This document shows positions 40,401 to 52,762 of a stretch of DNA of 64,000 nt, one piece after another. Origin of the DNA: Photorhabdus namnaonensis (GTDB lineage Bacteria; Pseudomonadota; Gammaproteobacteria; Enterobacterales; Enterobacteriaceae); assembly GCF_001684335.1 (NCBI RefSeq), contig NZ_LOIC01000018.1, positions 429,556 to 493,555 of the forward strand, given 5' to 3'. How positions within the stretch are numbered: position 1 is the first letter of the stretch; each line of letters starts with the position of its first letter. The notes beneath the pieces were generated by a model. It was given only the letters and a program-made list of their open reading frames with translations, was not told the origin of the DNA and searched no databases. Made by a program: the position numbers and the translations under genes.

Positions 40401-41382
40401 GTGCTTCCTCGGTAATAAAATGATTGAACCCTTTTAGATCTAATTTAATCTCTTTATTATTGCTGTAGTAACGCACACCTTCCGATTCCGCCATAATCTG
40501 TCCAACACAGCTAAAACCAGCACCGGTATGCGCTAACGCAATTTCCAACGCACCACGATTCCGCTCTGGGATGGTAAAACATAATTCATAGTCTTCCCCA
40601 CCACTCAAAGCCCACATCAAAGCTTGTTGTGGTTCAACATATTGTTTCATCGCATCAGAGTAAGGAATCGCATCCAGGTTTATTCTGGCTCCACATCGGC
40701 TGGCTTTCAGAATATGACCCAAATCGGAAATCAAACCATCAGACAAATCAATTGCTGATGTTGCCAAGCCACGTAGCGCTTGCCCTTGCAAAATACGAGG
40801 CTGCGGCCTGAGATGACGTTGAACTAACCAGTTGTGGGATATCGGATCAGAAATTTGTAGACGGTTTTGTAACAGAGCCAAACCCGCCGCACTATCACCC
40901 AACGATCCACTCACATAAATCCAATCACCATTTTTTGCGCCAGCACGCCGTAACGCTCTGCCTGCGGGAACTAAACCATGAATCGTCAACGTCAGACTCA
41001 TCGGGCCGCGGGTAGTGTCGCCGCCAATAAGCTGCATACCATAATAACGCAATTGTTCAAACAAACTGTCACTGAAACTACTCAGCCAGTATTCATCCAC
41101 TTCCGGTAATGTTAAAGCCAATGAAAGCCAGGCAGGATCAGCGCCGACTGCGGCCAGATCACTAAGATTCACAGCGAGAGATTTGTAAGCTAAATCTTCA
41201 GGTGAGATATCAGGTAAAAAATGAACGCCTGAAACTAAGGTATCTGTACTAACCGCCAATTGTTGTTTATCGGCCAGAGTCATCAGTGCGCAGTCATCAC
41301 CAATACCCAAATTTACATCACGCCGGTTAATCTCCTGGCGATCAAAATAACGTGCAATGAGGTCAAATTCGCCACATGCCAT
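40393..41382 (-). CDS. thiL: Thiamine-monophosphate kinase ThiL
   Basis: A 329-residue kinase that phosphorylates thiamin monophosphate to the active diphosphate, which is the cofactor of Dxs in this window. The N-terminal [10 protein letters not shown], the metal-binding GIGDDCALM and the [17 protein letters not shown] core are intact, as is [11 protein letters not shown]. It lies downstream of nusB. Confidence 0.96.
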   Translation of the reverse strand: MACGEFDLIARYFDRQEINRRDVNLGIGDDCALMTLADKQQLAVSTDTLVSGVHFLPDISPEDLAYKSLAVNLSDLAAVGADPAWLSLALTLPEVDEYWLSSFSDSLFEQLRYYGMQLIGGDTTRGPMSLTLTIHGLVPAGRALRRAGAKNGDWIYVSGSLGDSAAGLALLQNRLQISDPISHNWLVQRHLRPQPRILQGQALRGLATSAIDLSDGLISDLGHILKASRCGARINLDAIPYSDAMKQYVEPQQALMWALSGGEDYELCFTIPERNRGALEIALAHTGAGFSCVGQIMAESEGVRYYSNNKEIKLDLKGFNHFITEEAHG

Positions 41383-41419
41383 AATAAAATCCCAAAAAAT
41401 TACTGATGATCATGAACAT

Positions 41420-41439
41420 AAGGCCGGTATCCCGGCCTT
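41420..41439. terminator. Hairpin between nusB and thiL
   Basis: A perfect 8-bp GC stem: AAGGCCGG (41420-41427), loop TATC and CCGGCCTT (41432-41439). There is no T-run on the minus strand, so partial termination or RNA processing within the operon is likely. Confidence 0.45.
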
Positions 41440-41482
41440 ACAAATCATCGTCTACGGTGGGAAAAACCCGACAAGCAGTCGC

Positions 41483-41899
41483 TTATCTTTTTCTGCGTAC
41501 TGCTGGACCAGATTTATCCAGTACTCCGTTCACGAATTTGTGACTATCTTCAGCACCGAAGATTTTTGCCAATTCGATAGCTTCGTTAATAGCCACTTTA
41601 TAAGGGACATCATCACGATAACTTAGTTCAAACATAGCAACACGCAAAATGGCTTTTTCTACCTGACCTAACTCTTCGAGCTGACGGGAAAGATAAGGAG
41701 CCATCAAAGCATCCAGCTTAACTGCGTTCACAGCTACTCCTGACAGCAATTCACGAAAATAGGTTACGTCAACACCAGTGACGTCCTGCTCCGACAGAAA
41801 CTGTAATTCAACATCAGCAACGCTATTGCCAGATAATTGCCATGAATATATAGCCTGAACAGCGCACTCACGAGCACGACGACGAGCAGCAGGTTTCAC
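41483..41899 (-). CDS. nusB: Transcription antitermination factor NusB
   Basis: A 138-residue all-helical protein that, with NusE (S10), binds boxA in rRNA leaders. The N-terminus [22 protein letters not shown] is the Arg-rich RNA-binding part, and the C-terminal [28 protein letters not shown] is diagnostic. The start codon is GTG, as in E. coli, with AAGGGGA upstream. It lies 26 nt after ribE. Confidence 0.97.
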   Translation of the reverse strand: MKPAARRRARECAVQAIYSWQLSGNSVADVELQFLSEQDVTGVDVTYFRELLSGVAVNAVKLDALMAPYLSRQLEELGQVEKAILRVAMFELSYRDDVPYKVAINEAIELAKIFGAEDSHKFVNGVLDKSGPAVRRKR

Positions 41900-41925
41900 A
41901 AGATTCCCCTTAATTAAAACTAAAA

Positions 41926-42396
41926 TCAGCCTTTAATGGCATTAATTACATTGACCATTTCCAGTGCGGTTAATGCAGCTTCTGCGCCTTTATTACCCGC
42001 TTTGGTTCCAGCGCGCTCAATCGCCTGTTCAATGCTTTCTGTAGTCAGAACACCAAACGCCACTGGGATTTCACTGGACATCGCCACATTAGACAGACCA
42101 GAACTGCATTCACCAGCAACGTATTCAAAATGAGCGGTACCACCACGGATAACTGTACCTAGCGCGACAACGGCGTCATATTTTTGGGTTTCGACCAATG
42201 TCTTCACAGCCAATGGTAACTCGTAAGCACCAGGAACCCAGACAACAGTGATATTCTCTGGGGCAACCTGACCGATACGTTCAAGCGCATCTACCGCGCC
42301 TCCTAACAGACTGTCGTTAATGAAGTTGTTAAAACGTGCAATGGCAATCGCCACACGAGCTTGTGGAGCCGCAACAACACCTTTGATTACGTTCAT
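41926..42396 (-). CDS. ribE: 6,7-dimethyl-8-ribityllumazine synthase
   Basis: A 156-residue enzyme forming 60-subunit capsids that makes lumazine from 5-amino-6-ribitylamino-uracil and dihydroxybutanone phosphate, the penultimate riboflavin step. [15 protein letters not shown] and [18 protein letters not shown] carry the substrate loop and the catalytic His. It follows ribD; the gene is called ribH in some species. Confidence 0.97.
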   Translation of the reverse strand: MNVIKGVVAAPQARVAIAIARFNNFINDSLLGGAVDALERIGQVAPENITVVWVPGAYELPLAVKTLVETQKYDAVVALGTVIRGGTAHFEYVAGECSSGLSNVAMSSEIPVAFGVLTTESIEQAIERAGTKAGNKGAEAALTALEMVNVINAIKG

Positions 42397-42523
42397 AGCC
42401 TTCCTTCTATCTGTTCATATCCGCAGGGGGGCGGATTCTATCATATTCTTTCGTTAGCCGCGCCTGCCGATTTAGCAACGGAGCATAAAAACAGGCTAAA
42501 TTAATCCACACTCACATATTCAG

Positions 42524-43636
42524 TCAGTATACAGGCCGCAAACGCAGACGAAGATCGGGCCCAACTTGCTGTATATCAAAAATGTCAAATTCCGGCGCCA
42601 CTGCCAGATTTTTGAGTTCAGGAATAGTAAACAAACCACAAGCCGTATCACCTAGCACTTTTGGCGCAACGTAAAGAACCAGTTCATCCACCAATCCTAA
42701 CGTTAACAATGCCCCCGCCAACAATGCCCCGCACTCAGTCCAGACCGTATTGATCTGGCGCCTCCCCAACTGCATCATTAATGACACTAAATCTACCCCA
42801 GCACCATGAGCCGGTAACAGTATCTGTTCTACATTTTTTTCAGATAAGTCATGTTCATCTGCTTTGGTGCGTGCCAGCCAACAATAACCGGGCTGTTGTA
42901 TCACCTGATGCTGAGGACCAACACGATTCTGACTGTCAACAATAACACGTACCGGTTGACAAAGATTTTCCTCGGGATAAGCCGCCTGAGTTTCTGCATC
43001 CAATTCACTCCAACGAACCGTCAAGTGAGGATCATCAGCCAGAACCGTACTACTGGAACTCAGAATCGCGCTACATTGAGCACGGAATTTTTGTACATCA
43101 TCGCGAGCTTGAGATGATGTAATCCATTTACTTTCGCCAGAAGCTAATGCAGTTCGCCCGTCAAGAGAAGAAGCCATCTTCAACTGAACATACGGGAATC
43201 CGGTACGCATCCGTTTCAAAAATCCCCGGTTGAGAGATTCAGCTTCTTCCATCATCAGACCATGCTCTACTGCAATACCAGCCTGTTGCAGCTTATAAAG
43301 TCCCCTTCCCGCTACCTGTGGATTAGGGTCTTGCATCGCCGCGACCACACGGCTAACACCCGCCGCAATCAACGCATCGGCACAAGGCGGTGTTTTACCG
43401 TGATGACTGCACGGTTCAAGCGTGACATAAACAGTTGCGCCTCTAGCTTTATCCCCGGCCATCCGTAAGGCATGAACCTCAGCATGTGGTTCGCCAGAAC
43501 GTAAATGAAAACCTTCCCCAATAATCTGCCCATCACGCACAATCACACAACCTACGTTGGGATTAGGTGACGTGGTAAAGCGCCCTTGACGCGCTAATTC
43601 CAAAGCACGCGCCATATATTTTTTATCGTTATTCAC
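42524..43636 (-). CDS. ribD: Bifunctional riboflavin deaminase/reductase RibD
   Basis: A 370-residue fusion. The N-terminal cytidine-deaminase-type domain (1-145) has the zinc site PHAEVHAL and TLEPCSHHGKTPPC; the C-terminal reductase domain has KMASSLDGRTALASGESKWITS. Two successive riboflavin steps are covered. The start at 43636 (GTG) is 4 nt after the nrdR stop with AAGG upstream; an ATG seven codons in would remove residues present in E. coli RibD. Confidence 0.95.
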   Translation of the reverse strand: MNNDKKYMARALELARQGRFTTSPNPNVGCVIVRDGQIIGEGFHLRSGEPHAEVHALRMAGDKARGATVYVTLEPCSHHGKTPPCADALIAAGVSRVVAAMQDPNPQVAGRGLYKLQQAGIAVEHGLMMEEAESLNRGFLKRMRTGFPYVQLKMASSLDGRTALASGESKWITSSQARDDVQKFRAQCSAILSSSSTVLADDPHLTVRWSELDAETQAAYPEENLCQPVRVIVDSQNRVGPQHQVIQQPGYCWLARTKADEHDLSEKNVEQILLPAHGAGVDLVSLMMQLGRRQINTVWTECGALLAGALLTLGLVDELVLYVAPKVLGDTACGLFTIPELKNLAVAPEFDIFDIQQVGPDLRLRLRPVY

Positions 43637-43640
43637 TGGC

Positions 43641-44090
43641 TCAACCTTGTAATTTAGCAATCTCTTCGCCAAATTCACGAATATCTTCAAAGCTGCGATA
43701 AACAGAAGCAAAACGGATATAAGCAACTTTATCCAATTTCTTCAATTCATCCATGACCAGATTACCAATCATTTTGGATGGAACTTCCCGTTCACCGGTA
43801 GCACGTAACTGAGATTTAATATAGCTAATCGCCGTTTCTACATCATCAGAACTGACCGGACGTTTCTCCAGCGCTTTTTGCATACCGCGGCGCAATTTTT
43901 CTTCATCGAACGGCTCTCGGATATCGTCACTTTTTATTACTCTAGGCATAACCAGTTCAGCCATTTCAAAAGTGGTGAATCGTTCATGACACTCAAGACA
44001 CTGGCGCCGTCGGCGCACCTGCGAGCCATCCCCTACTAAACGAGAGTCAATCACTTTGGTATCAACAGCAGCACAAAATGGGCAATGCAT
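43641..44090 (-). CDS. nrdR: Transcriptional repressor NrdR
   Basis: A 149-residue repressor of ribonucleotide reductase operons. The N-terminal zinc ribbon has Cys3, Cys6, Cys31 and Cys34 ([23 protein letters not shown]), followed by the ATP-cone that senses ATP and dATP. No NrdR box is apparent in this window. It starts the rib series and lies 4 nt before ribD. Confidence 0.97.
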   Translation of the reverse strand: MHCPFCAAVDTKVIDSRLVGDGSQVRRRRQCLECHERFTTFEMAELVMPRVIKSDDIREPFDEEKLRRGMQKALEKRPVSSDDVETAISYIKSQLRATGEREVPSKMIGNLVMDELKKLDKVAYIRFASVYRSFEDIREFGEEIAKLQG

Positions 44091-44144
44091 ATCGTTTCCT
44101 GATGGTTAATCCAAACTAAATTTACAGTTTATCCTTAATCTGAA

Positions 44145-44182
44145 TAAAAAACACCCTGTCAGCCGGATACTCACAGGGTGTT
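44145..44182 (-). terminator. Rho-independent terminator of secF
   Basis: On the minus strand AACACCCTGT (44173-44182) pairs with ACAGGGTGTT (44150-44159), followed by six T. It lies about 25 nt after the secF stop. Confidence 0.92.
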
Positions 44183-44205
44183 TGAACAGCATCAAGGCAG
44201 AATAA

Positions 44206-45174
44206 TTAAGGTAACAAAGATGGCTGATCAGCCCCTTCTTTCTCAACTTTTTGCTGGATCATGTGTTCACGCTTCATACCCAGTTTCAACGCTAAAGCGG
44301 AAGCAACATAGATAGAAGATATCGTACCGATAGAAACACCGATTAACATCGCTAGTGAGAACCCCTTCAACATCGCGCCACCGAAAATATACAACATCAG
44401 CACCACCAGTAAGGTAGTCGCGGACGTCATGATTGTACGGCTCAATGTTTGCGTTAAAGAGACATTCATAATTTCATACGACGTACCACGACGGATCTTA
44501 CGGAAGTTCTCACGGATACGGTCAGAAACCACGATACTGTCATTCAATGAGTAACCAATAACCGACATCAGAGATGCCACAATGGTCAGGTCAATCTCGA
44601 TATGAAACAGTGACAGAACCCCTAACGTGATGATGACATCATGGGCAAGGGCAAGAACCGCACCCAATGCTAAACGCCACTCAAAACGGAACCCAACATA
44701 AATCAAGATACAGACAAGCGCCGCCAGTAACGCCATTGCACCATCTTGGGCGAGCTCAGCACCGACACTCGGCCCAACAATTTCAATACGATTGACACTC
44801 GCATCTTTATCGATGGTGTCATTAATGACCTTAATAACCTTTTTACCCAGTTCCTCATTAGCCGCTCCCGTAACCGGTGGCATACGCACCATGACATCAC
44901 GGCTACTACCGAAATTTTGCAACAGCGGATCTTCAAAACCCGCTTTTGCCAGGCTATCACGCATCTTATCCAGATCAGCAGATTGACTGAGTTTGATTTC
45001 GATTACTGTACCACCGGTAAAATCGAGTCCCCAGTTAAATCCGCGGGTTGCCATCACAAAAACAGAAGCTACCAACAGCAGCAACGAAATTCCGAAAGCA
45101 ACGTTGTCCCAGCGCATAAAGTCATAGACTCTGCGACCGTAGTTCAATTGTTCAACAGTATAATCCTGTGCCAC
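44206..45174 (-). CDS. secF: Protein translocase subunit SecF
   Basis: A 322-residue inner-membrane protein with six helices and a periplasmic P1 loop between helices 1 and 2. With SecD it uses the proton gradient to pull secreted proteins through Sec[15 protein letters not shown] and the helix-4 region [20 protein letters not shown] are diagnostic. The start is a GTG at 45174. It lies 10 nt downstream of secD. Confidence 0.97.
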   Translation of the reverse strand: MAQDYTVEQLNYGRRVYDFMRWDNVAFGISLLLLVASVFVMATRGFNWGLDFTGGTVIEIKLSQSADLDKMRDSLAKAGFEDPLLQNFGSSRDVMVRMPPVTGAANEELGKKVIKVINDTIDKDASVNRIEIVGPSVGAELAQDGAMALLAALVCILIYVGFRFEWRLALGAVLALAHDVIITLGVLSLFHIEIDLTIVASLMSVIGYSLNDSIVVSDRIRENFRKIRRGTSYEIMNVSLTQTLSRTIMTSATTLLVVLMLYIFGGAMLKGFSLAMLIGVSIGTISSIYVASALALKLGMKREHMIQQKVEKEGADQPSLLP

Positions 45175-45184
45175 AACGTGCTCC

Positions 45185-47032
45185 TTAAATTGATAGCTTC
45201 TTAATACGTTTACCGCCGTATAGCAGGTTGACGATCCCTCGAGTACCTACAATAGCGGTGAACATAGAAGTCGCGACACCAATTGACGTTGTTATCGCAA
45301 AGCCTTTAATTGACCCGGTACCAACAGCATAAAGAATGACCGCAGTAATCAACGTGGTCAGGTTAGCGTCGATAATACTGGAAAAAGCCCCTTTATAACC
45401 TTCATGTATCGCTTGTTGCACTGTCCGGCCATTACGCAATTCTTCTTTGATACGTTCGTTAATCAGCACGTTAGCATCAACCGCCACCGCCAGCGTTAGC
45501 ACAATACCCGCGATCCCCGGCATGGTTAACGTCGCTCCTGGCAGCAGAGACATGATACCGACAATCAACACCAGATTAGCCAACAACGCACTGCTCGCAA
45601 TCACGCCAAATTTGCGATAGTAAATCACCATAAACAGAATTGATGCAATTAAGCCCCACAGACAAGCTTCTAAACCTTGTTCAATGTTTTGCAGACCAAG
45701 GGTTGGCCCAATGGTACGCTCTTCCACAATCTGAATCGGCGCAATCAGAGCCCCCGCACGTAACAGTAAGGATAACTGACGCGCTTCGGTTGCGTTGGAA
45801 AGGCCCGTGATACGAAAATTGTTCCCCAGACGAGTCTGAATATTAGCAACGTTAATCACTTCTTCATGTTTAACTAACACCGCTCGACCATTGGCATCTT
45901 TCTTACCACTGTCTTTATATTCCACAAACAATGTCGCCATTGGCTTACCAACATTGTCTTTAGTGAAATTAGACATCGCTGTGCCACCGGCGCTGTCCAG
46001 TGAAATACTCACCTGTGGATTACCGTATTCATCGGCATCCGAGATTGAATCCGTAATGTGATCACCGGTCAAAATAACACGCTTATATAGCACAACCGGA
46101 TTACCGTCACGTGTGTCTTTCACCTCAGAATCACCTGGCACACGGCCTGATGCAGCCGCGGTAGAATCAATACCGGTATTAACCAAACGGAATTCCAACG
46201 TTGCTGTCGCACCCAAAATTTCTTTAGCGCGAGCAGTATCCTGAATACCCGGTAATTCAACCACAATACGGTCAGCGCCCTGACGCTGAACCAATGGTTC
46301 AGCCACACCCAATTGATTAACACGATTACGCAGAATGGTAATGTTCTGCTGCACCGCATAAGAACGGGCTTCGCGCTGACGTTCATCACTCATCACCGCA
46401 GTCAAGATATTATTGGTTCCGATATTGAAAACCAAATCACGGTGACGACCGGTAAGATAGTTTTCCGCCTCAGAACGCGCTTTCTCATCGCGGAATCGGA
46501 TTTCTACACCGTAATTATCAATTTTACGAACAGTGGAATAAGGAATACCCTTTTCACGCAAATCAGTGCGCAGACCATCAATATTCTGCTCTTGCAGTTT
46601 GCCTAATGCAGTTTCCATATCCACTTCCATCAGGAAGTGCACCCCACCTCGCAGATCAAGGCCCAACTTCATTGGTTCGGCTCCAACCTTACTTAACCAG
46701 GTTGGTGTTGCTGGCGCTAGGTTCAATGCCACCACGTATTGATCACCTAATGTGGACATCAATACTTCACGGGCACGAAGCTGAATATCGGAATTATTAA
46801 AACGAGCAAGAATCGCGCCATTTTCCAGCGCAATAGATTTACTCGCAATTTGATTCTTTTCTAAAACATTATGGACTTGGACCAGCGTTTGCTCACTGGC
46901 GGCGATACCTCGCGCGCCAGTGATTTGTACAGCCGGATCCTCACCATAAAGGTTGGGAAGTGCATAAAGCAAACCGATGAGGATCGCAGCGATCAGCATC
47001 AGATACTTCCACAAAGGATAACGGTTTAGCAC
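45185..47032 (-). CDS. secD: Protein translocase subunit SecD
   Basis: A 615-residue protein, the E. coli length, with one N-terminal helix, a large periplasmic P1 domain (about 30-450, with [16 protein letters not shown] and [25 protein letters not shown]) and five C-terminal helices with the proton-path Asp in [18 protein letters not shown]. The start is GTG, as in E. coli. It follows yajC in the yajC-secD-secF operon. Confidence 0.97.
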   Translation of the reverse strand: MLNRYPLWKYLMLIAAILIGLLYALPNLYGEDPAVQITGARGIAASEQTLVQVHNVLEKNQIASKSIALENGAILARFNNSDIQLRAREVLMSTLGDQYVVALNLAPATPTWLSKVGAEPMKLGLDLRGGVHFLMEVDMETALGKLQEQNIDGLRTDLREKGIPYSTVRKIDNYGVEIRFRDEKARSEAENYLTGRHRDLVFNIGTNNILTAVMSDERQREARSYAVQQNITILRNRVNQLGVAEPLVQRQGADRIVVELPGIQDTARAKEILGATATLEFRLVNTGIDSTAAASGRVPGDSEVKDTRDGNPVVLYKRVILTGDHITDSISDADEYGNPQVSISLDSAGGTAMSNFTKDNVGKPMATLFVEYKDSGKKDANGRAVLVKHEEVINVANIQTRLGNNFRITGLSNATEARQLSLLLRAGALIAPIQIVEERTIGPTLGLQNIEQGLEACLWGLIASILFMVIYYRKFGVIASSALLANLVLIVGIMSLLPGATLTMPGIAGIVLTLAVAVDANVLINERIKEELRNGRTVQQAIHEGYKGAFSSIIDANLTTLITAVILYAVGTGSIKGFAITTSIGVATSMFTAIVGTRGIVNLLYGGKRIKKLSI

Positions 47033-47059
47033 GGCAGTTCCCTTCGGGAAAATCAGAAA

Positions 47060-47389
47060 TTATAGAGCTTTCATCGTACCTTTCGGTAAAACGGCAGCAA
47101 CGAAATCACGTTTAATGGTCACTTCAGTAGTCTCATTCAGTGCTACAACGATATAACCCGTGTCAGAAACTTTAGTGACGCGACCAATCAAACCACCATT
47201 GGTCATCACCTCGTCACCTTTGGAAATAGAATCCATCAGCTTTCTGTGTTCTTTGGTACGTTTCTGTTGTGGACGCAGGATCATGAAGTAGAAGATCAAG
47301 CCGAAAACGACCAGCATGATGATCAAAGAATATGGGCTTCCCTGAGCCGGTGCGCCAGCAGATGCTGCTGCTTCAGAAATAATACTCAT
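47060..47389 (-). CDS. yajC: Sec translocon accessory protein YajC
   Basis: A 109-residue single-pass inner-membrane protein that associates with SecDF and YidC. The helix is SLIIMLVVFGLIFYFMILRP, followed by the cytosolic GDEVMTNGGLIGRVTKV domain. The start at 47389 matches E. coli (MSFFISDA). It lies 27 nt before secD. Confidence 0.96.
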   Translation of the reverse strand: MSIISEAAASAGAPAQGSPYSLIIMLVVFGLIFYFMILRPQQKRTKEHRKLMDSISKGDEVMTNGGLIGRVTKVSDTGYIVVALNETTEVTIKRDFVAAVLPKGTMKAL

Positions 47390-47480
47390 TAAACTTCCCT
47401 CATTGTTATCAAATTCAATAGTAATCAAAAACCAGCCGCAATATGCTATACACACTGAAACCAGTCAATCACTACTTAAG

Positions 47481-48605
<1,125 letters not shown>

Positions 48606-48755
48606 TTAACCTCCAGGCATCAGATAAACAGTCCGATGCTGTTGTTTAAAACCAGACAAAGTTGAAATTTACCGTTGAGCTGAGATATTCACATAATCCT
48701 ATTTTCAACAACTTCAACAATATATTCCAGTCAATGCCATAATTATTACATTAAA

Positions 48756-49823
48756 TTAAGAAATCTTTTCCTTGCAAGCTAAGGGATTACGACGAATAAA
48801 CATCGCATCACCGTAACTAAAGAAACGGTATTTTTCTGCAACCGCCTCTTTATAAGCATTCATCGTATTTTTATAACCCGCAAACGCAGAAACCAACATG
48901 ATAAGTGTCGATTCCGGCAAATGGAAATTAGTAATCAACGCGTCCACAACCTGATATTCAAAACCCGGATAGATAAAAATTTGCGTGTCATTAAAAAATG
49001 GCGCAATTAACCCATCCTGGCAGACTTTTGCTGCACTTTCCAGCGATCGCACTGACGTTGTGCCAACGGCAACAACTTTGTTGCCTCGCGCCTTACACGC
49101 CAGCACAGCATCAACCACATCCTGCGGCACTTCTGCATATTCAGCATGCATAATATGGTCTTCAATAGTCTCCACCCTCACTGGTTGGAAAGTACCGGCA
49201 CCAACATGCAGTGTCACAAAAACCATCTCCACGCCCTTTTTACGCAGCGCTTCCAATAATGGCTCATCAAAATGAAGACCGGCGGTTGGCGCGGCTACCG
49301 CACCGGGCCGTTCACTATATACAGTTTGATACAACTCACGGTCTGCCTCTTCATCAGGACGATTAATATAAGGTGGCAAAGGCATATGACCTATGTCATC
49401 CAAAATGGACAACACATCGCGCTCATCATCAAAACGTATCTCGAACAGGCTATCATGGCGGGCCAACATGGTTGCTTTAAGACTTTCATTGTCACCCAAC
49501 AACAGCTCAGTTCCCTCTTTTGGCGCTTTGGAAGCACGCACATGTGCAAGTACCCGCTTATCATCCAACACCCGTTCAACCAACACTTCCAGCTTACCGC
49601 CCGTAGCCTTTCGGCCGAAAATACGCGCAGGTATGACACGGGTATTATTGAAAACCAGTAAATCTCCGGCATTCAGCTTATCGATAACATCCGTAAAAAT
49701 ACCATGCGTTAATGCCCCCGTATCACCATCAAGCGAGAGCAAACGGCAGCCACTGCGTTGTGGTTGAGGGTAATGAGCAATCATTTCGTCAGGAAGTTCA
49801 AAAGTAAAATCGGAGACACGCAT
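48756..49823 (-). CDS. queA: tRNA preQ1 ribosyltransferase-isomerase QueA
   Basis: A 355-residue enzyme that transfers the ribosyl part of S-adenosylmethionine to preQ1-tRNA, forming epoxyqueuosine. [35 protein letters not shown] and [12 protein letters not shown] identify it. It is first in queA-tgt-yajC-secD-secF on the minus strand and divergent from acpH. Confidence 0.97.
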   Translation of the reverse strand: MRVSDFTFELPDEMIAHYPQPQRSGCRLLSLDGDTGALTHGIFTDVIDKLNAGDLLVFNNTRVIPARIFGRKATGGKLEVLVERVLDDKRVLAHVRASKAPKEGTELLLGDNESLKATMLARHDSLFEIRFDDERDVLSILDDIGHMPLPPYINRPDEEADRELYQTVYSERPGAVAAPTAGLHFDEPLLEALRKKGVEMVFVTLHVGAGTFQPVRVETIEDHIMHAEYAEVPQDVVDAVLACKARGNKVVAVGTTSVRSLESAAKVCQDGLIAPFFNDTQIFIYPGFEYQVVDALITNFHLPESTLIMLVSAFAGYKNTMNAYKEAVAEKYRFFSYGDAMFIRRNPLACKEKIS

Positions 49824-49927
49824 TATATTTAATCATTCAGAAAAACAGGCGGACTAGTCTAGTGCCGCAGCTCCGAGGGTGCAACAAATAAGCACATAAC
49901 TTCGCGGATTTATATTATAATCACCGA

Positions 49928-50533
49928 ATGAATTTTCTCGCTCACCTACATTTAGCTACTCTGGCTAACAGTTCCCTGTTAGGGAATCTGATGGCAGATT
50001 TTGTGCGTGGTAATCCAGAGGGGCAATACAGCGCTGATGTGGTTGCAGGTATCCGTATGCATCGGCGTGTTGATGTATTAACAGATACCCATCCATTGGT
50101 TATTCAAGCCCGTCATTTATTCAGTGATTCATATCGACGGGTTGCGCCGATCACTTTGGATATTATCTGGGATCACTTCCTCTCCTTGTATTGGGATAAA
50201 TTAGTTCCCACTTACTCATTACCGACATTTATTCACCATGCTCGAAACCAGATTGAACCTCATCTTTATTACACTCCTGAAAAATTTCAGGAGCTGAATG
50301 AATTTTTATGGCCGCAAAACTGGCTGATCCGCTATGCAGATCTTGCATTTATCGCAGATGTATTAACAGGCATGGCCCGAAGACATCCCAGATTATCGGC
50401 TTTATCTGGATCATTTCAGGATATAGAACAACATTACGCTGACTTTGAAGCACTATTCTGGCAATTTTACCCCTATATGATGGAAAAAGCGGAAAATAAG
50501 GATTTTTACAGTACGCTACTTTCGCGTGTTTAA
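49928..50533 (+). CDS. acpH: Acyl carrier protein phosphodiesterase AcpH
   Basis: A 201-residue hydrolase that removes 4'-phosphopantetheine from acyl carrier protein. [39 protein letters not shown] and [13 protein letters not shown] contain the HD-like metal ligands. It is divergent from queA. Its 3' end is directly joined to decayed foreign sequence, and the E. coli tail (MMAQASRKAL) is replaced by [15 protein letters not shown], so the junction may have altered the end of the gene. Confidence 0.92.
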   Translation: MNFLAHLHLATLANSSLLGNLMADFVRGNPEGQYSADVVAGIRMHRRVDVLTDTHPLVIQARHLFSDSYRRVAPITLDIIWDHFLSLYWDKLVPTYSLPTFIHHARNQIEPHLYYTPEKFQELNEFLWPQNWLIRYADLAFIADVLTGMARRHPRLSALSGSFQDIEQHYADFEALFWQFYPYMMEKAENKDFYSTLLSRV

Positions 50534-50681
50534 CGATTTCTTCATCCTTGATATCCGGTGGCGCAGTCAGAATTTCTTTTTCCAGCGTGCCAGCCATTGG
50601 GCTGGCAGTGGATGAATAGAGGGAAACCATTCTTTGAGTAGGCTTTTTAGGCGTTGCTTCATAGAGTTCGTTCTCCGTCAA
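50534..50681 (-). pseudogene. N-terminal remnant of an unrecognised gene
   Basis: A good ribosome site (AAGGG, 5 nt) precedes a TTG at 50681, and the frame then reads MTENELYEATPKKPTQRM and continues through [17 protein letters not shown] to the acpH stop, after which it is antisense to acpH. This looks like the first 45-50 residues of a real protein cut at the acpH border. It follows the effector remnant in the same direction, the usual place of an immunity or accessory gene, but I cannot name the family. Confidence 0.5.
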
Positions 50682-50757
50682 AACTACCCTTAATGGTATT
50701 TTCTACTGTGGGTTTCTCTCCCCAAAAGTAGCGTAGAGGAGCAATGACATTTGCTGA

Positions 50758-51623
50758 TTATTCATAATACCAGTACAGTTCGCTACCGCGGGGGAAAGTG
50801 CCCTTCGTTTCCGTAATTACTACCTCCAGTGTTGCGGTATCACCATTCAGTGTGAGTTTGGCTTTTTCCTGAGCTTCCCTAAACTTGGTATTGCGGAAAG
50901 TATCAGGGGATATTTGAGGCGGTTAATCTCAATATAATCAACTTCTTCTCCCCAGTAAAAAGTTTTAGCCGAGGTTACAAAGATCTAGAGGATATTTGAG
51001 AGACTCATCTGAAAAACAGACAAAGTGAAACGATAGGTAGTAACACCAAATCCCTGCTGTATTTTCAGTTGTGGCTGAATAAACAGATTTAAAAATTCCT
51101 AGTTTTCGATAATAAAATGATTTTGAGTCGTAGCATTCATTTTTCGTGCATTTTCTAGCTGTCTTAATATACTTGGTCTACTATCATCTCCCCAAAAACC
51201 ATACTTATCTCCTGCTCCCCAGAAACAGTTATTCAGCACTTTCTCCAAATCTGACCAGGCACTGCTAGCTTGTACAATACTGCCACCGATAAGCAAACTA
51301 GCCCCGACGACTATCGCAGTGGGTACACCCGCAGTCAGGAAGGAGCCTACCGCCGCTCCGATCCAGATTGCAGTTGTTAAAATGGTGGAGCCTGTTCCTA
51401 TTGCTACTAAGCTATAACCTTCTATGTTATTACCCACTTTGAAAGCGTTACTTGCATCATAGAAGGAAACCAGCGCTCCTAAGTAACCCGCTACGCTACC
51501 GGCAATCCGGGAGAACTGGCTGACCATCGCCACATTGATAGCTGGTACTTTTATCCCATTCATCAGCGCTTTCACTATGGGAGAATTTACTTTGCTAGCC
51601 AGCATTGAACCGAGAGAAGCCAA
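50758..51623 (-). pseudogene. C-terminal remnant of a type VI-effector-like protein
   Basis: An open stretch of 174 codons (51099-51623) has no proper start (TTG after an in-frame stop). It encodes two or three strongly hydrophobic segments (SLVAIGTGSTILTTAIWIGA, FLTAGVPTAIVVGASLLIGG) and then GDKYGFWGDDSRPSILRQLE. After a stop the frame continues with LKIQQGFGVTTYRFTLS, TFYWGEEVDYIEINRL and, after shifts, LTLNGDTATLEVV to a final WYYE at 50758. The membrane-helix region plus KYGFWGDD resembles the C-terminus of VasX or BTH_I2691-type type VI effectors. The assignment is from memory; a profile search would test it. The 5' part of the gene is missing. Confidence 0.6.
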
Positions 51624-51938
51624 ATCTTAAGTAACATAATTATTTAACTTATTTCAGTAAGTTCTTATTCCAATAACTACAAATTGCCCATCTATGCTGG
51701 AGAATAAATGATGGACACAAAAATCGGCATGTAAGTAAATGTAGGTAAGTAATAGGTTCGAATCCAAATAAACCTTTGCAAAAATCCCCTATCTTATTAA
51801 GGTAAAGAAAATAAAAATAAAGTATTAATAGGTAAAATCTATTGCAAAGATTAGTATTTTATCCTTTATTGGTGTACGCTAATTCTTTATTCTATATCTA
51901 ATTTTTACATAAACCTCGTAAAACTACAGGAGTAACTC
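51624..51938. other. AT-rich gap before the peroxiredoxin gene
   Basis: No gene. It carries the breakpoint of the effector remnant and the peroxiredoxin leader. No OxyR site is clear enough to call. Confidence 0.45.
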
Positions 51939-52541
51939 ATGGTTCTGGTAACTCGTCAAGCCCCTGACTTTACAGCAGCAGCAGTCCTCGGCAACGGCGA
52001 AATAGTTGGGAATTTCAACCTGAAAAAACACCTGAATGGTAAACCTGCGGTTATCTTTTTCTGGCCAATGGACTTTACTTTCGTATGCCCTTCTGAGCTG
52101 ATCGCATTTGATCACCGCTACGAAGAGTTCAAAAAGCGCGATGTTGAAGTTATCGGTGTTTCTTTTGATTCTGAATTCGTCCATAACGCATGGCGTAAAA
52201 CTCCTATCGATCAAGGTGGTATTGGCGAAGTTAAATATGCAATGGTTGCCGATACTAAACGTGAAATTCAAAAAGCATATGGCATTGAGCATCCAGATGC
52301 GGGTGTCGCTCTGCGCGGTTCTTTCCTGATCGACAAAAATGGCGTGGTTCGTCACCAAGTCGTTAACGATCTGCCTCTGGGCCGTAACATTGACGAAATG
52401 CTGCGTATGGTTGACGCATTGCAATTCCACGAAGAGCACGGTGATGTCTGCCCTGCACAGTGGGAAAAAGGTAAAGAAGGTATGAGCGCCTCTCCAGATG
52501 GCGTAGCTAAATACCTGTCTCAAAACGCTGGTAAACTATAA
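51939..52541 (+). CDS. Typical 2-Cys peroxiredoxin (AhpC/TsaA type)
   Basis: A 200-residue peroxidase reducing hydrogen peroxide, organic hydroperoxides and peroxynitrite. The peroxidatic Cys50 is in FTFVCPSEL and the resolving Cys171 in GDVCPAQW; both GGIG and the C-terminal helix of the sensitive Prx1 class are present. It differs from E. coli AhpC (187 residues, another subclass) and has no ahpF beside it, so thioredoxin is the likely reductant. AGGAG precedes the ATG, and a strong terminator follows. Confidence 0.94.
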   Translation: MVLVTRQAPDFTAAAVLGNGEIVGNFNLKKHLNGKPAVIFFWPMDFTFVCPSELIAFDHRYEEFKKRDVEVIGVSFDSEFVHNAWRKTPIDQGGIGEVKYAMVADTKREIQKAYGIEHPDAGVALRGSFLIDKNGVVRHQVVNDLPLGRNIDEMLRMVDALQFHEEHGDVCPAQWEKGKEGMSASPDGVAKYLSQNAGKL

Positions 52542-52564
52542 CCTTAGATATTACCCATATTCAG

Positions 52565-52593
52565 ACCAGCCGGTTATTCCGGCTGGTTTTTTT
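52565..52593 (+). terminator. Rho-independent terminator of the peroxiredoxin gene
   Basis: ACCAGCCGG (52565-52573), loop TTATT, CCGGCTGGT (52579-52587), then a run of T. Confidence 0.95.
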
Positions 52594-52762
52594 ATTGCTG
52601 AAATTCCTCATTTTGCCACCTTGCGCACAAAAACTCCCTCATCCTGATAACCATCGCCATTTATAATTAAATTTACAATTGTTTAACATTAAAATCAGTG
52701 TAAATAAAACAGCTTATTACAACTGACGAAAATAATCTCGCCAAAAAACAGGAGCTCGCAAT

